In this document: positions 7,759 through 13,743 of the stretch, piece by piece
How positions within the stretch are numbered: the stretch's first letter is position 1
Layout of the letters: each line of letters starts with the position of its first letter
NCBI GenBank assembly: GCA_964384625.1
Contig: CAYLNH010000137.1
Location: forward strand, 1-18,190
Direction of reading: 5' to 3'
Origin: CAYLNH01 sp964384625
GTDB lineage: Bacteria > Verrucomicrobiota > Lentisphaeria > JABSQK01
DNA: 18,190 nucleotides
The notes under the pieces: model-generated
Told to the model about the DNA's origin: nothing
Seen by the model: the letters and a program-made list of their open reading frames with translations, nothing else
Databases searched by the model: none
Program-made: the position numbers and the translations under genes

Positions 7759-7876
7759 CCGGGATTCCGGAGTCCGAAGGATTCCGCCCCGCAGCGGGGG
7801 TACGCTGCGTGCTGTGCACCGGAGGAAAGAGGATATCGCCTTTGCCTGTCCGTAATCTCCAGCTCAGTCTTTTCCC

Positions 7877-7944
7877 GATTCCTTCCGATACCGACGCTTG
7901 CGGCGGTCCGCCGCCGCACTGGAAGGAATCCTGTCCGCAGGATT
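7877..7944. repeat. Nested inverted repeats upstream of uvrC
   Basis: Three palindromic elements are packed together: outer arms GATTCCTTCC (7877-7886) and GGAAGGAATC (7921-7930); inside them GCGGCGG-T-CCGCCGC (7900-7914); and overlapping the right arm AATCCTG-tccg-CAGGATT (7927-7944). The inner pair has a 1-base loop, so it could extrude as DNA or fold more loosely as RNA. This could be a REP-like element, an old terminator or a protein site; the sequence does not decide. Confidence 0.55.
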
Positions 7945-8028
7945 ACTTAGGGGCACCCGCGGGGGCGATGCGTGCCGCGCACGGTCTCGATAATAAGTTC
8001 GGCGTACCGAAGTATTACCTCGGCTGGT

Positions 8029-8057
8029 CTTGCCAAGGCAAGCACCGGTCTCATAGT
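8029..8057 (+). promoter_or_regulatory. Putative uvrC promoter with an overlapping palindrome
   Basis: TTGCCA (8030-8035) and CATAGT (8052-8057) are separated by 16 bases, giving a leader of about 25 bases to the GTG at 8089. A perfect 14-bp inverted repeat, CTTGCCAAGGCAAG (8029-8042), overlaps the -35 box and is well placed to be a repressor operator. It does not match the LexA boxes I know (such as TGTTC-N4-GAACA), so SOS control is not shown. Confidence 0.42.
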
Positions 8058-8088
8058 AGATTTTTCGACCTCAACGCAGGAGTCGGCT

Positions 8089-9600
8089 GTGATCCGCCGC
8101 GAAGACTACAAACCACGCCTGATTCCGACAGATCCCGGGGTCTATCTGTTCCGGGATCAGTTGAATGAAGTGATCTATGTCGGCAAGGCGAAGTCCCTGC
8201 GCCGGCGGCTGTCTTCGTATTTTCAGTCGTCGAAAGCGGCGAAGGCGGATCCGAAGGTGCGGTCGTTGATCAACAGCATTGCGTTTATCGAGTTGTACCC
8301 GGTGAAAAACGAGCAGGAGTCGTTGCTGCTGGAGTCCCGGCTGGTGAAGCAATACAGCCCGCGTTACAACACCCTGCTGCGCGACGACAAACGTTTCCTG
8401 CTGATCAAGCTCGACTTGAACGAACCCTACCCGAAGCTGCATCTGGCGCGGTTGCGGAAAGACGACGGCTGCCGTTACTTCGGCCCGTTCCCCGTCGCCG
8501 GCGCCCTGCGCGATACCGTGGATTACCTGACCCGGCACTTTGGTTTGCGCACCTGTTCGCCGCGGGAACCCGGCGACGAGGATTACCGCCACTGCAACGA
8601 CGATGTGATCCGCCATTGCAGTGCGCCGTGCATCGGCAAGATCACCCGTGAGTTGTACCGCCGGAAGGTGGAACTGATGATCGAGGTGATCGAGGGCAAG
8701 ATCGACGAGGTCATGGAGGATCTGACCAAGCGGATGGAGAGCTATGCACGGGCGCAGAAGTTCGAGCAGGCAGCGCGCCTGCGGGATGTGCGTCAGAACC
8801 TGCAGGAGGTCTTCGGCGTCGGCGCGCGCAACTTCCGCTATGCACGGACCAGGGGATATGCCGGCGAGAAAGGCGTGCAGGATCTCAAGGAGGTCCTTGG
8901 CATGGCGGCGGCGCCGAAGCACATCGAGTGCTTCGATATCTCCAACATCATGGGGCAGTTCACGGTTGCCAGTATGGTCTGTTTCCGCGACGGCCGGCCG
9001 GCAACCAGGGATTACCGGCATTACCGCATCAAGACCGTGGAGGGCATCGACGACTACGCCGCCATGCGCGAAGTCGTGATGCGGCGCTACATGAAGGCGG
9101 CCGAGGAGGACCGGGCCCTGCCGGATCTCGTCGTCATTGACGGCGGCGCCGGCCAGCTGCAGGCGGCGCAGGAGGTCCTGCGATACTTGCAGGTGGAGGT
9201 CCCGGTGATCAGTCTGGCCAAGCGCGAGGAAGAAATCTTCACGCCGGAGGCAGCCGAACCGCTCCGGCTCGACCGGCATCAGGCGGCGCTGAAACTGCTC
9301 CAGGCCGTGCGCGACGAAGCGCATCGATTCGCGATCAAATACAACCGCAACCTGCGGCGCAAGCGGATCCTGGATTCACTGCTTGACGAGGTGCCGGGGG
9401 TAGGCGAGAAACGCAAGCAGCGCCTGCTCAGAAAATTCGGGTCGGTGCGCACGATGCGCAAGTACGACGCCGACGAGATCTGTCGCCGGGTGCCGGGTAT
9501 CGGGCCCAAGCTGGCGGCAGAGATCATGCGACGGATCAAGACGGCCGGCGACGAAGTTTCCGATGAACAAGCCAAGACGAAAGGACAAGACGATGGCTGA
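8089..9600 (+). CDS. uvrC: Excinuclease ABC subunit C, unusually short
   Basis: UvrC makes both incisions in nucleotide excision repair after UvrA/UvrB damage recognition. Seen: a GIY-YIG domain from residue 15 (PGVYLFRDQLNEVIYVGKAK), a UVR domain at about 210-245 (QKFEQAARLRDVR) that would bind UvrB, then the C-terminal RNase H-like nuclease with CFDISN (Asp near 282), VIDGG (Asp near 350) and DEAHRFA (Asp/His near 410), and tandem helix-hairpin-helix motifs (VPGVGEKRK and VPGIGPKLAAEI). All expected catalytic residues are present. The length is 503 residues against about 600 for typical UvrC: the roughly 115-residue stretch that normally joins the UVR and nuclease domains is absent without a frameshift. 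The start is GTG 8089, with AGGAG seven or eight bases upstream; the in-frame ATG at 7972 would add 39 unlike residues. The last 8 bases overlap the sulfatase gene. Confidence 0.93.
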   Translation: MIRREDYKPRLIPTDPGVYLFRDQLNEVIYVGKAKSLRRRLSSYFQSSKAAKADPKVRSLINSIAFIELYPVKNEQESLLLESRLVKQYSPRYNTLLRDDKRFLLIKLDLNEPYPKLHLARLRKDDGCRYFGPFPVAGALRDTVDYLTRHFGLRTCSPREPGDEDYRHCNDDVIRHCSAPCIGKITRELYRRKVELMIEVIEGKIDEVMEDLTKRMESYARAQKFEQAARLRDVRQNLQEVFGVGARNFRYARTRGYAGEKGVQDLKEVLGMAAAPKHIECFDISNIMGQFTVASMVCFRDGRPATRDYRHYRIKTVEGIDDYAAMREVVMRRYMKAAEEDRALPDLVVIDGGAGQLQAAQEVLRYLQVEVPVISLAKREEEIFTPEAAEPLRLDRHQAALKLLQAVRDEAHRFAIKYNRNLRRKRILDSLLDEVPGVGEKRKQRLLRKFGSVRTMRKYDADEICRRVPGIGPKLAAEIMRRIKTAGDEVSDEQAKTKGQDDG

Positions 9601-11005
9601 CCAACCGAATGTGATCGTATTTTTCACCGACCAGCAACGCTGGGATGCTTCCGGGCTGCACGGCAACCCGCTGGATCTGATGCCGAACTTTGATCGGATG
9701 GCGCGCTGCGGCACGTTTCTCAAGAACTCTTTCACCTGCCAGCCCGTGTGCGGTCCGGCGCGTGCCTGCCTGCAGACCGGCAAGTATGCCTCCATGGTGA
9801 ACGTGCCGACCAACGGCGTCCGCCTGCCGGCCGAGGAGAAGACGCTGGCGCATTACTTCAAGGATGCCGGCTACCATACGGGGTATGTCGGCAAATGGCA
9901 TCTGGCGGAAGGCGGCGTCAAAGGCCCGGTTCCGGAGGAACAGCGCGGCGGCTACGACTACTGGCTGGGGTCGAATGTGCTCGAGTTCACCTCGAACGCC
10001 TATGACACCGTGATGTATGACAACGATGACCGCGAAGTGAAGCTCCCCGGATATCGCGTGGACGCTGTGACCGATGCCGCGATCCGCTATATCGACGAGC
10101 AGAAGGACAATCCGTTCTTCCTCTTCGTCTCGTATATCGAGCCGCACTTCCAGAACCATGTCGACAGCTATCCCGCGCCGGACGGTTACGAAGAGAAATA
10201 TCGCAGCCGCTGGATCCCGCCGGATCTCCTGGCGCTCGACGGCTCGCAGCATCAGCATCTCGCCGGCTACTGGGGCATGATCAAACGGCTGGACGAGGCC
10301 CTCGGCCGCATGCGCGATGCGGTCCGCAGTCTGGGGTTGGCCGACAACACGATCGTACTGTTCACCACCGACCACGGCTGCCATTTCAAAACGCGCAACA
10401 GCGAGTACAAACGCAGTTGTCACGAGTCCTCCATACGTCTGCCGACCGCGATTACCGGTTTGGAATTCACCGGCGGCGGCGAGCTGTCCCAGATGACCAG
10501 CCTCGTGGACCTGCCGCCGACGTTGCTGGATGCCGCCGGCATTGACGTTCCGGACGAGATGCAGGGGCGTTCGATCATGCCGTTGGTGCGCCGGCAGGAG
10601 TGCGATTGGCCGGACGAAGCGTTCGTCCAGATCAGCGAGGCCCAGCTCGGTCGTGCCATCCGTACCGAACGCTGGAAGTACAGTGTGGTCGCCCACGACA
10701 AGGACACCTGGGTGGACGGTCATCGCGGCGCCACGCGGTACGAGGAAGAGTGCCTCTACGATTTGCAGGCTGATCCGTATGAACTGCGCAACCTGATCGA
10801 GTTGGACGCCTACAATCCGTTCAAGGAAGAACTGCGCCGGCGTCTCCTGCGGTGGATGAAAGAGGTCGGCGAAGAGGAACCGGAGATCGTCCCGGCGGAA
10901 ACCCGGGGTTCCGGCCAGCGTTCGGAATGGCCCGAAGCCGTGGAAGGCCTCGGGTACTGCGATCGCCGGCCCGCCGGCAGCCAAAGCATCAAAGCGAAGA
11001 AATGA
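9593..11005 (+). CDS. Sulfatase (formylglycine-dependent, arylsulfatase family)
   Basis: A 470-residue S1-type sulfatase that would hydrolyse sulfate esters. Seen: N-terminal NVIVFFTDQQRWD with metal-binding Asp13; the Cys-type maturation motif C-G-P-A-R (Cys53, CxPxR), so the active-site formylglycine would be made by an anSME- or FGE-type enzyme not encoded here; GKWHLA with the catalytic Lys/His; FTTDHG with a metal-binding Asp; and a Lys/His pair in YKRSCHESSIRLP. The C-terminal part carries the small ECLYDLQADPYELRNL subdomain typical of the family. No signal peptide or lipobox is visible, which is unusual since most relatives are exported; it may act on imported, already depolymerised substrate. 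The start is ATG 9593 (AAAGGA eight bases upstream); ATG 9563 lies further inside uvrC and has no site. The 8-base overlap implies co-transcription with uvrC. Confidence 0.92.
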   Translation: MADQPNVIVFFTDQQRWDASGLHGNPLDLMPNFDRMARCGTFLKNSFTCQPVCGPARACLQTGKYASMVNVPTNGVRLPAEEKTLAHYFKDAGYHTGYVGKWHLAEGGVKGPVPEEQRGGYDYWLGSNVLEFTSNAYDTVMYDNDDREVKLPGYRVDAVTDAAIRYIDEQKDNPFFLFVSYIEPHFQNHVDSYPAPDGYEEKYRSRWIPPDLLALDGSQHQHLAGYWGMIKRLDEALGRMRDAVRSLGLADNTIVLFTTDHGCHFKTRNSEYKRSCHESSIRLPTAITGLEFTGGGELSQMTSLVDLPPTLLDAAGIDVPDEMQGRSIMPLVRRQECDWPDEAFVQISEAQLGRAIRTERWKYSVVAHDKDTWVDGHRGATRYEEECLYDLQADPYELRNLIELDAYNPFKEELRRRLLRWMKEVGEEEPEIVPAETRGSGQRSEWPEAVEGLGYCDRRPAGSQSIKAKK

Positions 11006-11012
11006 ACTGACA

Positions 11013-11055
11013 GCGGCCGCAACCGTTGGTTTACAGGACCGGCGGTTGCGGCCGC
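11013..11055 (+). terminator. Long hairpin downstream of the sulfatase gene
   Basis: A 13-bp perfect stem, GCGGCCGCAACCG (11013-11025) with CGGTTGCGGCCGC (11043-11055), and a 17-base loop, starting 7 bases after the sulfatase stop. No T-tract follows on either strand, so it would work as a hairpin-type 3' end or a bidirectional block between converging genes rather than a classical intrinsic terminator. Confidence 0.5.
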
Positions 11056-11189
11056 GACAATGCCGCAAATGCCCCATGCCCAATCGCGTCACGGCGTAGT
11101 CCCGACTTCAAGAGGTAGGGGCGAAGACGGATGACAAATGACTGGAACTGTCTTACGGAGAACCACAGTCGGAGTTTCTCCAATCTACC

Positions 11190-11299
11190 TTCGTTGCTGC
11201 CCTTGGGCAGCCCTTGGCGCAAACGCCGGCTGTCTTGATCGTTAACGCTTCGCTGCTGCCTTGGGCAGCCATAGGCCAGAGGCCGTCTGTCCAAACTCG
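11190..11299. repeat. Tandem pair of two-hairpin units
   Basis: Two imperfect copies about 59 bases apart (from 11190 and from 11249). Each begins TTCG[TC]TGCTGCC and contains two consecutive hairpins. Copy 1: GCTGCCCTTGGGCAGC (11196-11211), then GGCG-CAAA-CGCC (11216-11227). Copy 2: GCTGCC-TTG-GGCAGC (11255-11269), then GGCC-AGA-GGCC (11274-11284). Both end in a similar GTCTGTC or GCTGTCTT stretch. Hairpin positions and order are conserved while stem bases differ, which suggests structure is under selection or that this is a REP/BIME-like element. Confidence 0.6.
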
Positions 11300-11448
11300 A
11301 TTCCCATTAGCTTCGGATTATCGCTTTGCTCCGGAGGGCGACAACAATCAGAACAACGAGTCTGGATGAAAGACGACTATGATCAGACTTCGCGAACACC
11401 CAATGGCCACAGAAAAAGACAAAATGCTGTAATGCCCACCGCCCAATC

Positions 11449-12141
11449 CTACCCGCCGCACAGGCCGCAAGGATCCCCTTCGTCCTTCTTGCACTCGCGG
11501 CCGGTTCCCTTTTTGTAGTAGCGGCAGTTGGAGTTATGGCGTTTGTCGGTCTCGGTGTTAAGCCAGTACCCGGTGATCGGCGGCTTTTCTTTCGGGCGGG
11601 GAAAGGCTCGGCGGTAGAGCCAGGGCGGTGTCCGTTCCTTCAAGCCCCAGAGCCCGCGCCGGCTCTTCAATGCCTCGGCTTCGGCCTGTTTCAGTTGCTT
11701 ATGATCCGGGGCGTATTTCTCGTACCACCAGGCCCAGCCGATGCGCACCATCTCAACGTTGATGAGTTTGTTGTCGTCGAGGCGCGTGATCCACGCGACT
11801 GCGCGGTCGTGTTTATCGATCTCAACGACGGAGATTTTCACCTTCTTGTGGAGCACGAGTTTTTCCATCGCCCGCTGTGCCGCTTTGCCGCCGGGCTGTT
11901 TCCATTCCGGCGCGTCGATGCCTTCGACGCGGAGTTCGATTTCGGTCTTGTCCGGCTTGCGCGCAATCAACGAATCGCCGTCGATCACTTTGATAATGGA
12001 CGCTTCGAAGTCGTCTTCGTCGGCCGCCTTGCACGAGACCGTGAAGGGCAGCAACAGGAGGAGGCACAGGTGAGTCAAACGGGGCAGTCGGCGTTTCTTC
12101 ATCGGCGCCGCGGCGAGCAGCGTTACAGGCGACAGCGGCAT
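11449..12141 (-). CDS. Thermonuclease-like (SNase) lipoprotein
   Basis: A 230-residue staphylococcal-nuclease-fold protein, probably exported and lipid-anchored, cleaving DNA or RNA phosphodiesters with Ca2+. Seen: a basic n-region (MKKRRLPRLTH), a hydrophobic core and lipobox-like TVSC; then IIKVIDGDSL with the metal-site Asp, LRVEGIDAPE with the catalytic Arg and Asp/Glu, DKHDRAVAWI with the second Arg, and GLWGL at the end of the fold. A Cys-rich tail (RHNSNCRYYKKGTGREC, then CGLCGG) is a known extension in this family and may bind metal or form disulfides. The start ATG 12141 overlaps the upstream stop as TGATG, with GAGG ten bases upstream; ATG 12102 would begin exactly at the signal peptide and is a real alternative, but lacks a Shine-Dalgarno. 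A DNA-scavenging role is plausible. Confidence 0.88.
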   Translation of the reverse strand: MPLSPVTLLAAAPMKKRRLPRLTHLCLLLLLPFTVSCKAADEDDFEASIIKVIDGDSLIARKPDKTEIELRVEGIDAPEWKQPGGKAAQRAMEKLVLHKKVKISVVEIDKHDRAVAWITRLDDNKLINVEMVRIGWAWWYEKYAPDHKQLKQAEAEALKSRRGLWGLKERTPPWLYRRAFPRPKEKPPITGYWLNTETDKRHNSNCRYYKKGTGRECKKDEGDPCGLCGG

Positions 12142-13295
12142 CAACCGAAGACCTCATCCTGGATCTTGTACCAGGTGTCGTAGGCGGCGTCGCGTTCGTT
12201 CGGCTTGATCGGCGGCGACTGCAGCAGCAGGCCCGTACGCTGGGGCAACAGGCGGAGGAGGCGGCGAAAATAGTCGTCGAGTGACTCGCCGTCGTCCCGG
12301 GGATAGCTGCCGATATACGCGACGTCGTGGTTGACCAGCTTGCGGATCTCGGCGTCGAGATCGCCGCTGGTGGTGAAGTTCAGACCGCGAAGATTGCTCA
12401 ACTCGATGTAGATATCGTGCAGATGCTCGCCGCCGGGCCGACCGGTGCCGGGCACGCTGCCGCAGTAGTGAATCCAGCCGCCCTCAAACTCGTTCAACGC
12501 CTGTTCGTTGTAACGTCTGATGTGCTCGACGTAGCATTCCGCCGACAGCAGAATCGCGCTGTCTTCACAAATTCGAATACCGCCGCTTTCCATCCAGTAG
12601 CCGCTGGCGTTGCCCCAATTCCCCTCGCCGGCCATGCCCTTGCTGAACTTGGACAACTGGATGAAGCATCGGGTGGCTTCGTTCATCAGGTGATGAAAGA
12701 AGTCCGGGTCGTCATAGATGTCCGTGAAAATGTCCGGGCCGCGGACCTGATGGGCAATGTCGAACGGGCCTTGCGTATCGCAGTGGTGGACGTCCACCAG
12801 TTCGCTCAGGCCGTAGTCTTCCAAGGTGCAAAGATGGTGCTGCGTGTGTTGGATGAGTTGCATCATGATGCCCATGTCGGCGATGTCTTCCGGCACGCGG
12901 AAGCGCTTCAGGATGCGTTTGTCCTGCGGCTTTGAGACGACCGGTTTGGTGTGTTCCGGGGCGATGCATTCGACCCCGAAAATACTCGGGCCGTTGATGA
13001 CGCCGGTGTCGGCGCGCAGGCAGGGGAGGCAGTCGGCTCTGGCGGCGGCGGCATTCACCACTGCACGCATCTGCATAACGAAGCTCTTGGCCGGGTCATG
13101 GAATTGCTCGGCCCAGTTGTAGGTCGGCAGGTCATGCAGTTCCGGCAGGTCGGCCGTCATCAGCAAGGGCAGGTAATCGGGTTCGCGCCAGGCCAGCACG
13201 GCCCCCTGTCTTTCCCTGGCACGCTCCACCTGTCCCCGGGTTACGTGCTGCTTAGCCAGAGTGCAGACTTTCTTGACTGCTTCCTTGACGTCCAT
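12141..13295 (-). CDS. Uroporphyrinogen decarboxylase (URO-D) family protein, probably a methyltransferase-type member
   Basis: A 384-residue cytoplasmic TIM-barrel protein. Seen: CDTQGPFDIAHQVRGPDIF and TDIYDDPDFFHHLMNEA, typical of the non-haem URO-D superfamily; GIRICEDSAILLSAECYVEH, matching the conserved 'SEDSAxxLS' segment; GGWIHYCGS with the His/Cys pair often used for zinc in corrinoid-dependent methyltransferases; and a C-terminal DAEIRKLV segment. True HemE motifs at the N-terminus (RQAGRY-type) are not seen, so haem synthesis is unlikely. Such paralogues are abundant in glycan-degrading PVC bacteria, with substrates mostly unknown; demethylation of a methoxy or methylamine compound is an inference. 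The start is ATG 13295 (AAGGA eight bases upstream); the frame stays open to 13613 but that extension is Arg/Pro-rich and not protein-like. The stop overlaps the nuclease start (TGATG). Confidence 0.83.
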   Translation of the reverse strand: MDVKEAVKKVCTLAKQHVTRGQVERARERQGAVLAWREPDYLPLLMTADLPELHDLPTYNWAEQFHDPAKSFVMQMRAVVNAAAARADCLPCLRADTGVINGPSIFGVECIAPEHTKPVVSKPQDKRILKRFRVPEDIADMGIMMQLIQHTQHHLCTLEDYGLSELVDVHHCDTQGPFDIAHQVRGPDIFTDIYDDPDFFHHLMNEATRCFIQLSKFSKGMAGEGNWGNASGYWMESGGIRICEDSAILLSAECYVEHIRRYNEQALNEFEGGWIHYCGSVPGTGRPGGEHLHDIYIELSNLRGLNFTTSGDLDAEIRKLVNHDVAYIGSYPRDDGESLDDYFRRLLRLLPQRTGLLLQSPPIKPNERDAAYDTWYKIQDEVFG

Positions 13296-13743
13296 CACGA
13301 ATGTCCTTGGCTTAGGCTCCAAACCAATATGCTTCACAGGACGAATCTTGCAATGGCAGCGCCCTGGAAATCCAGCCGCACGAGGGGAGAGGACAACGTG
13401 TTCACGCTGTTTTTTTGCCGCCGTCGATGACCGTGTTTCCGGTCTGTTACCGCGAAACCAACCGGCAGCTGCAGGGCTGGGAAGCCGGGTTGCAGCGGCC
13501 GTTGGAGATGTATGCTCCGTAAAACGGGTGCGGGTGCGGGTTCCTGCCCTCCGGACCGAGGCCCCAAGCCTCAGCTTTGGGAGTCTTTCCACCCCCTTCA
13601 GTTCAGCCGGCACACGACTTCTCCGCCTTTGGCTCCGGAAACGGCAAAGGCGGGAATGTCGGGGCGCAAACGAAACGGAAGGGAGGCAGGCACTCCTCCG
13701 GCACAGCCAACGGAGTGCTTCCGCGGCGGGTGCAGCTCTGCGT
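13296..13743. other. Intergenic region between the glycoside hydrolase and URO-D genes
   Basis: 448 bases with frames open on both strands by GC bias but none protein-like. It contains the operon promoter (13326-13353), a run of seven T near 13410, an imperfect inverted repeat around 13461-13491 (AACCGGC with GCCGGGTT), another around 13562-13587 (CCCCAAGC with GCTTTGGG) and, just after the glycoside hydrolase stop on the minus strand, a 7-bp stem GCACTCC (13690-13696) with GGAGTGC (13712-13718). The last may act as that gene's terminator, although only a broken T-rich stretch follows it. Confidence 0.45.
13326..13353 (-). promoter_or_regulatory. Putative promoter of the URO-D/nuclease operon
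   Basis: On the minus strand TTGCAA (13348-13353) and CATATT (13326-13331) are separated by 16 bases, giving a leader of about 23 bases to ATG 13295. The same -35 box and spacer length occur at the tRNA-Ala promoter. Confidence 0.45.

Larger units (their letters stand above)
7688..8088. other. Intergenic region between the zinc-ribbon gene and uvrC
   Basis: This 401-base divergent region has no convincing gene; the 119-codon plus-strand frame starting at 7809 overlaps uvrC and does not look like protein. It holds the zinc-ribbon promoter, a nested inverted repeat at 7877-7944, a 14-bp palindrome at 8029-8042 and a putative uvrC promoter at 8030-8057. Confidence 0.6.
11006..11448. other. Convergent intergenic region between the sulfatase and nuclease genes
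   Basis: 443 bases between two converging genes. No credible coding frame is visible; an 87-codon minus-strand frame (11031-11294) covers the hairpins and is probably chance. It holds a long hairpin just after the sulfatase stop (11013-11055) and two copies of a paired-hairpin unit (11190-11299). The stretch 11300-11448 is less GC-rich and shows no recognisable element. Confidence 0.6.

Noticed and set aside
7809..8168. A 119-codon plus-strand frame upstream of uvrC
   Set aside because: It covers palindromes, overlaps uvrC out of frame and has irregular composition; no family resemblance.
8071..9324. A 417-codon minus-strand frame
   Set aside because: Antisense to uvrC, which is clearly the real gene.
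9536..11092. A 518-codon minus-strand frame
   Set aside because: It is antisense to the sulfatase gene, which has full catalytic motifs and a ribosome binding site; the shadow is rich in His, Gly and Val with no family features.
13296..13613. N-terminal extension of the URO-D gene to 13613
   Set aside because: The added 106 residues are Arg/Pro/Ser-rich and unlike the family; ATG 13295 has a good ribosome binding site and fits the usual N-terminus.
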